This document shows, one piece after another, positions 9,601 through 16,010 of a stretch of 64,000 nt of DNA (position 1 is its first letter; every line of letters starts with the position of its first letter). A program made the position numbers and the translations under genes. This DNA comes from Clostridia bacterium (GTDB taxonomy: Bacteria > Bacillota > Clostridia > Oscillospirales > CAG-272), in contig JAFVTS010000022.1 of assembly GCA_017503105.1 (NCBI GenBank), forward strand, positions 39,086 through 103,085, read 5' to 3'. The notes beneath the pieces are model-generated. The model ran no database searches, was not told where the DNA came from, and was given only the letters and a program-made list of their open reading frames with translations.

Positions 9601-10607
9601 CCGCGGGTCCCGACAAGGATTACATCGCGTTCGACGCACCCAAGCTCTACTACTCCGACGTTAACTACGAGTGCGCTCACAGCTTCGTTAACGACACCTG
9701 CGAATGGTGCGGCAAGTACGAGCCCCTCACTCACTGCGACATCTGCGACGGCGAGGTTATCTCCGAGAACGCAGCAGTAGTCGGCAAGTCCGTTTCTCTC
9801 GGCGAGCTCATCGATATGAACGTTTACGTTAAGTATCTCGGCGACACCGAGGGCGTATACGCAAATCTTGTTGCAGGCGCTAAGGAAGAAGCGATCGCAC
9901 TTGACGAGCTTACCGCAGACAAGGACGGCACATACAAGCTCACCCTTCCTCTTAACTCCGTTATGATGGCAGAGGACGTTACCCTTTACCTCGACGGCGG
10001 CGAATACACCACGAGCGTTAAGGAATACGCAGAGGAGCTCATCAGCATCACTACCGACGAGGTAGAGAAAAAGCTCGCTAAGGCACTTCTCAACTTCGGC
10101 GCAGCAGCTCAGGAATACTTCGCTGTAAAGAACGACGACGCGGCTCTTGACGACGTCCTTGCAAACGCAGGACTTGCCGAGGCTGACAAGACCGTTACCG
10201 ACGTAACGGCAAGCGACGCCTTCGCGGCTATTGAGTTCGCTCCCGTTGACTCCGATGCAAACGACAACGTTGCCTTCACCGCAGCTACTCTCACCTTCTC
10301 CTCCAAGACCCACGTCAAGATATACTTCACCGCATCCGAGAACGTGAAGGTTACCTTGAACGGAAGAAATCTCACTCCCGTGGAAGAGAACGGCGAGTAT
10401 TACATCGCTTATACGGTTACGAGCCCTGCTGACCTTATGAAGGTTTCCACCATCGTTATCACCGACGGCGACGCAAGCTATCAGGCTGACGTCAGCGCAG
10501 CACTCCTCGTTAAGCTCGGCGTTGAAAACGCAGCCGACGCAGACCTCGTTCCCCTTCTTAAGGCGTTTGCGTATTACGCAACTTGCGCGGCTGAGTACGT
10601 AGCTTAA
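6630..10607 (+). CDS. Large secreted protein, paralogue of the 1812-5981 gene
   Basis: A protein of 1,325 residues with the same plan as its upstream neighbour: a signal peptide (identical at the amino-acid level through residue 25), three beta-sandwich-like units (about 30-370, 432-700 and 745-1010), Cys/His linkers at about 376-430, 704-744 and 1014-1054, and the AKALLNFGAAAQ-type C-terminal domain. The first linker holds DANGDRVCDVCVG, which combines a calcium-loop-like DxNxD pattern with CxxC. The 5' leader, ribosome binding site and signal-peptide DNA (6610-6709) match 1792-1891 almost base for base, and a second near-identical patch lies at the start of the C-terminal domain (about 9755-9820 against 5133-5200). 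It has its own promoter and is followed after 20 bases by peptide 2. A surface or extracellular role is inferred. Confidence 0.85.
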   Translation: MKKRIISLLLAVVMLFSCLSLNVFATEETASDETPSVGTTVADTLKAHTDAEIKAYIDALTDSAFMFHDGTTRSLNGTNLNDSGTRFTVTEDGRLVVGPAVTAGYEAHFNLTGHSVLDGRTNILKNYKANDALHGQSFVVQADIELTDYFIGLNTSQRLLQITSYAGYGTYNNTTSRPKALQLQLLQIAGNKLQANIRGSGYQSVAELKPNTVYSIAVHVNPQDIDLATKSYGSYDVYVNGSLVAERLGFLSEGANKGITMPENQPFFPDGVFSDNANSILKAGQTAYFFTDTMPDVTTDTDADGIPDIYEGVCGITAETVPTKVELIGTAKGVQDFALGGLRFLQMGTNIVHTENAFYLDNALVYRADEYVNVLEHALVKGEHTHDFTKATTDVTYTCAVCDGYKVVTEALDANGDRVCDVCVGELDEGGILSTDELANYADSVPFSSNTGRGNGITDYRGAISQVTDDNDNTYTKVGAPTKEPTTIDTAYMNLVQSGFGYPYQGPTLNNFEALKGKSYVVSADMKLYDTIDESIGHLNVLGTMSYLQGSDGCTALNALNVVFFLRINVKTGVVEYLDAAKGANSYVSTGISIKDGKFHTLAVHHTPAEVGAENTYDAYIDGRLVASNVQALTNDQNKQMTFTSGELNYANSTVKQITVNGAVDFFPALARTHQLSDSIVAKLTADQYAWDNLKFYYADTFFEHIHDYELTHQHDLENGTNHVTYTCSVCGLTKEATVVMSDRAQSGVLTPDEVAALAGAENMLAYGECTDDNPFAGLKESDSWEAISVVTDEATGNKYIKYGASTATGNGGCYIQKTTSLSGRGTVPKYMDQAGRAYVISVDVMHYGAASLSLFEIISYTAGTDGISDGSKMDTVKIHPAKIFADGTLQYDTDGTQSYTPAKHADGTDVVLDAGKFYTVTLHHTPATNTFDLFVDGECVANDIKALGDAGHAASSWTSSALIEGKTITMEGAKHFTPGIMRFTQLGNTTAGPDKDYIAFDAPKLYYSDVNYECAHSFVNDTCEWCGKYEPLTHCDICDGEVISENAAVVGKSVSLGELIDMNVYVKYLGDTEGVYANLVAGAKEEAIALDELTADKDGTYKLTLPLNSVMMAEDVTLYLDGGEYTTSVKEYAEELISITTDEVEKKLAKALLNFGAAAQEYFAVKNDDAALDDVLANAGLAEADKTVTDVTASDAFAAIEFAPVDSDANDNVAFTAATLTFSSKTHVKIYFTASENVKVTLNGRNLTPVEENGEYYIAYTVTSPADLMKVSTIVITDGDASYQADVSAALLVKLGVENAADADLVPLLKAFAYYATCAAEYVA

Positions 10608-10627
10608 TTCAGGCGGAGGTGATTATA

Positions 10628-10756
10628 ATGAAAAAGTACAACACTCCCGAACTTGAAATAATCGTTTCTCCCGACGTCGTAGTTACTTCTCCCGAAGTCG
10701 AGACGGAAATCATTCCGATCAACGGCACTTCGAGCGGTAGCCTTTACAACACATAA
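10628..10756 (+). CDS. Small MKKY..PE peptide 2 (42 aa)
   Basis: A 42-residue ORF starting 20 bases after the paralogous secreted protein, with GGAGG at 10615-10619. It begins MKKYNTPELEI, an exact YxxPxL arrangement, then SPDVVVTSPEVETE, IIPINGTS and a C-terminal SLYNT. It shares about two thirds of its residues with peptide 1. It has no signal peptide and no Cys, and no Lys beyond the N-terminal pair. It is probably co-translated with, or expressed from the same mRNA as, the upstream gene. Function unknown. Confidence 0.85.
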   Translation: MKKYNTPELEIIVSPDVVVTSPEVETEIIPINGTSSGSLYNT

Positions 10757-10767
10757 TAAATAAGCTC

Positions 10768-10828
10768 CGACCGATGCCCGTGTCACAAAATCGCGGGCAT
10801 CGGCACGGACAGGCGAGGTCTGTTTTTG
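10768..10828 (+). terminator. Probable terminator after peptide 2
   Basis: CCGATGCCCG pairs with CGGGCATCGG (10771-10803). A T-run follows only after a second weak hairpin (ACAGGCGAGGTCTGTTTTT), so termination strength is uncertain. Confidence 0.5.
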
Positions 10829-10899
10829 TTGAAACAGCACAAAATATTACGTGTTTTCTTCCATTTTATACTACTTTTGTAAGAAAATTTTGTGATATA

Positions 10900-10928
10900 T
10901 TGACAAACGCTATTTTTAGTGGTATAAT
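10900..10928 (+). promoter_or_regulatory. Sigma-A promoter of peptide 3
   Basis: TTGACA at 10900-10905 and TATAAT at 10923-10928 with a 17-bp spacer, a perfect consensus. A leader of about 115 bases follows, holding a hairpin at 10986-11008 (TCTGCCAA / TTGGCAGA). Confidence 0.9.
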
Positions 10929-11050
10929 AGTTTTACACTATTATTTTCAGCCGAAGCGTTTGCTCGCCGACTTGAAAATGCCGTTTCTGCCAAGAACCTT
11001 TTGGCAGAGGGCGGTAGATATGTTGTTGATTACGAGAAAGGAAAGGCGCT

Positions 11051-11224
11051 ATGAGAGAAAAATACGTTTCACCCGAAATCGAGTTCGCAAGCTCTTCAAA
11101 CGACATAGTCGCAACCTCCGCTTCCGTAGAAACCGGAAGAATACCCTTCTCCGCAACGCAGGCTTACAACGAGCTTGATATCAATACGGAAAGCCCCGAG
11201 GATACGAACTACAACGTAAACTGA
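11051..11224 (+). CDS. Small MREKY..PE peptide 3, stand-alone (57 aa)
   Basis: A 57-residue ORF with GAAAGG upstream of ATG 11051. It begins MREKYVSPEIE and contains SNDIVATSASVETGRIPFSAT, which aligns with the SPDVVVTSPEVET..IP block of peptides 1 and 2. The C-terminal tail is acidic and Asn-rich (NTESPEDTNYNVN). Unlike the other three copies it has no large secreted protein in front of it; it has its own perfect promoter, a structured leader and a strong terminator. A larger antisense-free reading frame at 10774-11178 overlaps it but lacks family resemblance and a ribosome binding site. Confidence 0.8.
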   Translation: MREKYVSPEIEFASSSNDIVATSASVETGRIPFSATQAYNELDINTESPEDTNYNVN

Positions 11225-11241
11225 GTTTGATTTTCCGAACG

Positions 11242-11281
11242 AAACAAGGCATCCCACAGCTGTGGGATGCCTTGTTTTTTA
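11242..11281. terminator. Bidirectional terminator between peptide 3 and the DMT transporter
   Basis: A perfect 34-base palindrome at 11243-11276 (AACAAGGCATCCCACAG and its complement), flanked by TTTTTT on the plus strand. It can serve both converging genes. Confidence 0.9.
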
Positions 11282-11299
11282 TTATTATAATTTCGCCGT

Positions 11300-12247
11300 T
11301 TATTTTTTCTCTTCTTTCTTAAAGTTAAGAAGGATTATTCCCGCGCAAACGAGGAGCAAGGACAAAACGACGTTCAGGACCTCAACGTTCGACGATTCCG
11401 TGAGCATAAGCCACGAGAGAAGGACGCCGAAAACGGGTGTCATAAAGTTGTATATCGAAACCTTCGACACGGGGTTATACTTGAGAAGAATACCCCAAAG
11501 CGAGTACGCGAGAGCCGAGAGAAGAGCAAGATACACGAGCATAAGCACCGCTTGCCACGAGTTTACGGTAACGCGTCCGCCGAAAGCAAGTCCGCCTAAA
11601 ATCATCACGGCTCCGCCGACAATGAATTGGTAGCCGCTTATAATAACGGGATCCTCGTGCTTTGAAAAGCGCTTCATCAGAACGGTAGAGGTCGCGTACG
11701 CTATCGCGGAAATTATGACGAGCAGATCTCCTATTTCCGCCGTAAGCTCAAGACCGTTAAGGTTTATGACAACTATTCCCGCAAAGCCGAGCACGCAAGC
11801 GAGGAGCTTTTTCCAACCGAGCTTTTCCTGTCTGAAAACGAGGCTTGCGATAAGGATGGCGAAGAACGCGCCCGAGCCGCTTGCGATAGTGCCCTTTACA
11901 CCCGAGGTGTAGGAAAGACCGAGATAGAAGAATATGTACTGAAGAACGGTCTGGAAAAGGCTGACCGTGAGAATGCGTCCCGTATTTGACAGACGCGGAT
12001 AAAGAAGCCTTCCGCGAGCCACACTGAATATAATGACGGTGAATATTCCCGCAAGGAAGAATCTGAGTCCCGCGAAGAGCACCGTCGACGGAACGCTCGA
12101 ATCAGGACGCATCAGCTGATAGCCTATTTTTATACACGGGGTGGCACTTCCCCAAAGAGCGCAGCAGAAAATCGCAATAATAGCAATTACGACGGGCTTG
12201 CGCATATAAGGGGCGAAAAAGCCCTCGCTGCTTTTTTCGTCAAGCAT
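11300..12247 (-). CDS. EamA/DMT-superfamily transporter
   Basis: About 315 residues with ten hydrophobic segments arranged as two EamA repeats (residues roughly 10-150 and 160-310). It has GSATPCIKIGY in the first helix, SYTSGVKGTIASGSGAFFAIL in the first repeat and the matching SVSIYNF-like segment in the second; the tail is Lys/Glu-rich. The family exports or exchanges small metabolites; the substrate is unknown. ATG at 12247 lies one base after the stop of the upstream oxidoreductase gene (TGA-A-ATG), pointing to translational coupling; a GTG at 12259 overlapping that gene is an alternative start. Confidence 0.85.
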   Translation of the reverse strand: MLDEKSSEGFFAPYMRKPVVIAIIAIFCCALWGSATPCIKIGYQLMRPDSSVPSTVLFAGLRFFLAGIFTVIIFSVARGRLLYPRLSNTGRILTVSLFQTVLQYIFFYLGLSYTSGVKGTIASGSGAFFAILIASLVFRQEKLGWKKLLACVLGFAGIVVINLNGLELTAEIGDLLVIISAIAYATSTVLMKRFSKHEDPVIISGYQFIVGGAVMILGGLAFGGRVTVNSWQAVLMLVYLALLSALAYSLWGILLKYNPVSKVSIYNFMTPVFGVLLSWLMLTESSNVEVLNVVLSLLLVCAGIILLNFKKEEKK

Positions 12248-12248
12248 T

Positions 12249-13463
12249 TCAAAGCTCACTTTCGTGAAGTTTTACGCCGCGTGCGCAGAGCTCACTCTGA
12301 AGAGCCGCAACGTCAAGTTTTTCAAAATCGTCCGTCATTGCCGCCGCAAGACCCGCAGCCTCGCCCGTTACGGCGCAGTCGGGAATTACGCGCGTGATGT
12401 CCCACATCGCGTCGGTTACGGAAATACATCTGCCCGCGGTGATAAGATTCTTCACGTCCCCACCGTAAAGGGCGCGGAAGGGAATCTCAAATACGGGTCC
12501 TCTTTTACGCCAATCGGAGACCATTCCGACAGAATCCTCAAAGCGCGTGTGAACCTCGGACTCGTCAAGCACGTATTTTCCGACGATCTTTCTCGTCATT
12601 CTGATCTGCGGTATCGTCGCTATTGTAACGGGCAGAATATCGGGCTGCTCCCCACGTCTTTGAAGTAAATTGTTAAGAAGGGATCTGTGCGACATTTCGG
12701 TCATTTCGGAAAGCTCCTCTCCGTCAACACCGAAGAAACGCTTATCCGCAAGAAGCTTTACCTTGTTTTCGCTGCGGTTGCCGTCGTCGGGCACGTCGCA
12801 GAAGCCGAGCATATTAAGCTTGTATTCACCGCCCGCGACGAAGTAATACCACGCCGCAAGGACGTTACCCTTGTTGTGAATGGCACACTCAGCCCCCGCA
12901 AGATTGCATATATCGGCGTCACCCGTGGCATCAACAACACTTCCGACCTCAATCGCCTGTCTTCCGCTCTTGCTTTCAACCGTAACGTGGGTGATCTTGC
13001 CGTTTTCCTTCCTCACACCCGTTGCAAGGTATCCGTAAAGGATCTTTACACCCTCGCCGAGGAGAAGCTCCTCTGCCGCAAGAGCAAAGAGCTGAGCGTT
13101 GAACTGCACCTCGTATCTTCTTCCGGACGCACGCTCCTCAACACTCGCCTCTCGACCAAGCCAAAGCTCGGGATACCTGCCCTCGTAGCCATACTTAATA
13201 GAAAGCTTTAAAAGCTCCTCTGCAAGTCCGAAGGACACCTGTCTGCCCATACCGTCGCAAAGAGGAAGATATATCGTTACAAGACCCGACGTTGCGAGTC
13301 CGCCGAGAATAAAGGATTTTTCAAGCAGGATTACCTTTTTGCCGCTTCTTCTTGCCGCAAGTGCCGCCGCTACTCCCGCAACACCGCCTCCGCATACGAG
13401 CACGTCACATTCGTGAGCCGTTTTCACAACGAGCTGTTCGCTAAACTCTTTAACATCAGACAT
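12249..13463 (-). CDS. FAD-dependent oxidoreductase (FAD_oxidored family)
   Basis: A protein of 404 residues. An N-terminal Rossmann motif (VCGGGVAGVAAALAARRSGK, with LLEK about 30 residues later) binds the ADP part of FAD. GGLATSGLV follows, and DATGDADICNLAGAE near residue 195 is the second FAD-contact segment typical of FAD_oxidored proteins; NLITAGRCISVTDAMW near residue 335 is the third. Such proteins are often annotated as glucose-inhibited-division-like or fumarate-reductase-like flavoproteins; the substrate is not evident. AAGGGGAA precedes ATG 13463. It forms a two-gene operon with the DMT transporter. Confidence 0.85.
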   Translation of the reverse strand: MSDVKEFSEQLVVKTAHECDVLVCGGGVAGVAAALAARRSGKKVILLEKSFILGGLATSGLVTIYLPLCDGMGRQVSFGLAEELLKLSIKYGYEGRYPELWLGREASVEERASGRRYEVQFNAQLFALAAEELLLGEGVKILYGYLATGVRKENGKITHVTVESKSGRQAIEVGSVVDATGDADICNLAGAECAIHNKGNVLAAWYYFVAGGEYKLNMLGFCDVPDDGNRSENKVKLLADKRFFGVDGEELSEMTEMSHRSLLNNLLQRRGEQPDILPVTIATIPQIRMTRKIVGKYVLDESEVHTRFEDSVGMVSDWRKRGPVFEIPFRALYGGDVKNLITAGRCISVTDAMWDITRVIPDCAVTGEAAGLAAAMTDDFEKLDVAALQSELCARGVKLHESEL

Positions 13464-13495
13464 TTTCTGTTCCCCTTGATTTTTATTTGTACCCT

Positions 13496-13524
13496 ATTAT
13501 ACTATAAATATAAATAAAAGTCAA
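13496..13524 (-). promoter_or_regulatory. Promoter of the FAD oxidoreductase/DMT operon
   Basis: On the minus strand, TTGACT (13524-13519) and TATAAT (13501-13496) with a 17-bp spacer. Confidence 0.85.
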
Positions 13525-13543
13525 GCACAAAATGCGTAGCCGC

Positions 13544-13572
13544 TTGACAAACGCTCCATAAAATGTTAAGAT
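13544..13572 (+). promoter_or_regulatory. Promoter of the membrane-anchored hypothetical gene
   Basis: TTGACA at 13544-13549 and TAAGAT at 13567-13572, 17-bp spacer. It is back to back with the oxidoreductase promoter, with only 19 bp between the two -35 boxes. Confidence 0.85.
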
Positions 13573-13600
13573 AGAAGAAAACCCGATACGGAGAAATGCT

Positions 13601-14572
13601 ATGCACACGTTTAAAATATGTATGACCGTTTTTACGGTAGTTCTTTTGTGCCTGTTTATCGCCTTAGCGCTTGTAAACGGCGTTTTTCACCTCGTTTATC
13701 ACGATTTTTACAAGAATGCCGAGCGTGATTTCAAGATCCCGGGGCTGAACTCGGGCTTCGTTCCGCAAGGAATAGAGGAAACGCCTTCGGGAATTCTCAT
13801 CTCGGGATATATGACGAAGGACAGAGCCTCGCGCATTTACGTTTTGAAAGACGGCGACGCCTCGGCAGTCGAGCTCTTCAACCCCGACGGCACCCCGTAC
13901 ACAGGGCACGCGGGCGGTATAGACGCCTATTTTAACACGGTTTTCATCACGGGCGATATGACGACCGAGGTCCTCTCCCTCTCCGACCTGACGGACGGTG
14001 ACGGCAAGGCAAAGGTCATAGGCTCGTTTGACCCGGGTCTTGACCCCGCGTGGTGCACCGTTTGGGGTAAATATATCCTTATGGGCTCATTCGCCAACTC
14101 CGAGAGCGACGACTATCCCCCCGACGCGGGCGAGATATTCACAACTCCCTCGGGCGACAGAAACACCTCGCTCATAAAAGCGTTCAGATTAAACAGCTCC
14201 TTCCCCCTCGGCATCGACCCCACCCCTGCTTTCGCTATATCGTCGGGCGAGAAGGTGCAAGGACTCTCTTTCGTAGATGATAAGACGCTCGTCCTCTCCA
14301 CCTCCTACGGACTCGGCTCATCAAAACTCATATTCCACTCGGTCGACAAGATGAAGGAAAAGAGCGGAAGCTATTCCCTCTCGGACGGCACGACCGTTCC
14401 CCTATATTACCTCGACAAAGAGAGCGAAACGCGAAGCGTAAAGGCACCTCCGATGTCCGAAGAGCTTATGATAAAGGACGGATATATCTACGTCCTCAAC
14501 GAATCCGCTTGCAATAAGTACGTTTTCGGCAAGCTGCTCGGTCAGTATAGAATTTATCGCTATAAGATCTGA
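13601..14572 (+). CDS. Membrane-anchored hypothetical protein (possible beta-propeller)
   Basis: A protein of 323 residues with one N-terminal hydrophobic helix (residues about 8-30) that anchors an extracytoplasmic domain. The rest has recurring patterns of the type VPQGIEETPSGILISGYM, GGIDAYFNTVFITGD, AWCTVWGKYILMGSFAN and VQGLSFVDDKTLVLSTSYG. These are spaced like blades of a propeller, where each starts with a recognition or evaluation strand followed by a small loop. No catalytic motif is recognised. It stands alone between its own promoter and a bidirectional terminator. The fold is inferred; no family name is claimed. Confidence 0.7.
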   Translation: MHTFKICMTVFTVVLLCLFIALALVNGVFHLVYHDFYKNAERDFKIPGLNSGFVPQGIEETPSGILISGYMTKDRASRIYVLKDGDASAVELFNPDGTPYTGHAGGIDAYFNTVFITGDMTTEVLSLSDLTDGDGKAKVIGSFDPGLDPAWCTVWGKYILMGSFANSESDDYPPDAGEIFTTPSGDRNTSLIKAFRLNSSFPLGIDPTPAFAISSGEKVQGLSFVDDKTLVLSTSYGLGSSKLIFHSVDKMKEKSGSYSLSDGTTVPLYYLDKESETRSVKAPPMSEELMIKDGYIYVLNESACNKYVFGKLLGQYRIYRYKI

Positions 14573-14583
14573 TTTTTCAAAAG

Positions 14584-14632
14584 AAAATCCGAAGATACCC
14601 CACCCCGTGTGAAGGTTTCTTCGGATTTTTTA
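14584..14632. terminator. Bidirectional terminator
   Basis: AAAATCCGAAGA pairs with TCTTCGGATTTT around a 24-base loop that contains CCCGTGT, with A- and T-runs on both sides. It separates converging genes. Confidence 0.8.
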
Positions 14633-15139
14633 TATTTTATCTTTCAGGCGCGCGACCAAAAGACCCGACGCGACACCTATAACGACGCCTGCGACGGTGC
14701 CCGAAACGAGAAGGACGGGCAGATAAAAAGTCACGAGCGAGAGCGTTTCCATTACAAGAGAAGCGGCGATTATCTGCGCGACGTTATGTAAAACGCCGCC
14801 GACCACGCTGACACCTACGGCGGAAAAGACACGGCACTTTTTCAAAAGGATCATTCCGACAAGTGCCAAGGCGGCACCCGAGGCGGAATAAAGAAGTCCG
14901 AGCACGTTTCCGAAAAGCAAAGCCGAAAGTACCACGCGCACACCCGAAACGACAGCGGCATACCACGCACCAAGCGTGTAGAGCGCAAAGACCGTCGCGA
15001 CGTTGGCGAGTCCGATCTTCACCCCCGGGATAGGAATGAAAACGGGCAAAAGATGTTCGACGTAGGAAAGAAGCATCGCCACCGCAACGCAAAGGGAGAG
15101 GACGGTGAGCGTTTTAACGTTTTTCTTGGAGGTGTTCAT
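14630..15139 (-). CDS. Gx transporter family membrane protein (HepS component I-like)
   Basis: 169 residues with five to six hydrophobic segments, typical of the Gx transporter / heptaprenyl diphosphate synthase component I family. It contains PGVKIGLANVATVFALYTLG, a conserved block of the family, and GGVLHNVAQIIAAS. The family is related to ECF-type substrate-binding membrane proteins; the ligand is unknown. The gene overlaps the NusG-II gene upstream by four bases (ATGA), so the two are translated together. This pair often sits near rnf or flavin-transfer genes in Clostridia (general knowledge). Confidence 0.85.
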   Translation of the reverse strand: MNTSKKNVKTLTVLSLCVAVAMLLSYVEHLLPVFIPIPGVKIGLANVATVFALYTLGAWYAAVVSGVRVVLSALLFGNVLGLLYSASGAALALVGMILLKKCRVFSAVGVSVVGGVLHNVAQIIAASLVMETLSLVTFYLPVLLVSGTVAGVVIGVASGLLVARLKDKI

Positions 15140-15525
15140 CGCTCGCCACCTCCGAATATCTCCACTCTGACGCGGTTAGGCAAGCAGGTTATGGTTTCTC
15201 CGTCGTAGGAGATGCCCGTCCTGTGCCTCGTTATGCAGGTCTTGTCGGGGCAGGAGGCTTCCTTCATATACGCCGCGCCGTCCTTTATGACAAGGACGTT
15301 AGTGCCGCCGTTCAGGGGATATTCGCCGTTTTCCGAAAGCGAGTATTCCGCAACGACCTCTCCTCCCACCGTCACCCGTGCGTAGGCTCCGCCCTTTCGC
15401 GTGAGCCTGAAAACGAGAAAAACGGAAAGCGCTACGGCAAGAATTACAAGCACGAGAAGCGCGTCAAAGAATAAGGTCTTGTTCCTTTTTCCAAAAACGA
15501 CTCCCTTGTCACTCATTTTTGCCAA
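15136..15525 (-). CDS. NusG domain II-containing protein
   Basis: 129 residues: a basic cytosolic start, one transmembrane helix (about 18-40) and an extracytoplasmic NusG_II-type beta domain. Visible features are GGEVVAEYSLSENGEYPL and a paired-cysteine stretch CPDKTCITRHRTGI followed by ITCLPNRVRVEI, all diagnostic of the family. Proteins of this type occur with Gx transporters and redox membrane complexes; their biochemical role is not settled. The stop codon overlaps the start of the Gx transporter. It lies downstream of rnfB in the same direction, beyond a 480-base repeat region. Confidence 0.85.
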   Translation of the reverse strand: MAKMSDKGVVFGKRNKTLFFDALLVLVILAVALSVFLVFRLTRKGGAYARVTVGGEVVAEYSLSENGEYPLNGGTNVLVIKDGAAYMKEASCPDKTCITRHRTGISYDGETITCLPNRVRVEIFGGGER

Positions 15526-15603
15526 TCAGCCTTTCCGTTTTTTCGGTTAAAAATGTTTTTTAGTAAATAATGCGCAAAATTGCGTTTTAACGAAGCTCTG
15601 CCG
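15526..15603. other. Leader region of the NusG-II gene
   Basis: AT-rich sequence with no ORF. No clear minus-strand -35/-10 pair was identified, so the NusG-II/Gx pair may depend on read-through from rnf. Confidence 0.4.
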
Positions 15604-16010
15604 AATCAATGCGCGAGCCCAAGATTCCTACGGCAAGCCGCCGATTCTAAGCAAATACGCAAAATGGGTTTTTGATGAAATTGAGTCGGTTCAAAATGCC
15701 ACGCCCAAGATCCCTACGGCGGCATTGCAGAAACGGCTCAAGTTTGCAAAATGGAATTTTGATGTAGTTGCAACTAATCAAGGCGCAAGCCCAAGATCCC
15801 TACGGCAAGCCGACGATTCTAAGCAAATACGCAAAATGGAATTTTGATGAAATTGAGTCGGTTTAAAATGCCAAGCCGTAGATACCTACGGCGGCATTGC
15901 AAAAATGGCTCAAGTTCGCAAATGGAATTTTGATGTAGTTGCAACGAATCAAGGCGCAAGCCGTAGATACTCTACGGCAAGCCGACGATTCTAAGCAAAT
16001 ACACAAAATT
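15604..16010. repeat. Tandem 172/171-bp repeat array (about 2.4 copies) with hairpin sites
   Basis: Copies begin with AATCAA(T/G)GCGC at 15604, 15776 and 15947; the last is cut by the rnfB stop codon. Each copy has two half-units, each with a CTACGGC site and a CAAAATGGAATTTTGATG-like block. At 15875-15892 and 15960-15978 the site is a clean hairpin (GCCGTAGA-TAC-TCTACGGC in the latter); at the other three sites the left arm reads GCCCAAG and pairing is lost. No ORF is seen on either strand. It has no CRISPR geometry, since the repeats directly abut. Confidence 0.85.

Noticed and set aside
7380-10313. 977-codon open frame on the minus strand opposite the second triple-sandwich gene (and similar ones at 3708-5108, 31628-33169 and 60586-62712)
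   Set aside because: They mirror the codon bias of the true gene on the other strand, have no ribosome binding site, and their translation is Val/Arg-rich without family features.
6001-11224. Complete lasso-peptide gene cluster
   Set aside because: Only the YxxPxL-like leader is present; no B, C or transporter genes occur in the window, and the C-terminal parts lack a typical core.
15604-16010. CRISPR array
   Set aside because: Units are about 172 bp and directly adjacent without spacers, and no cas gene is near.
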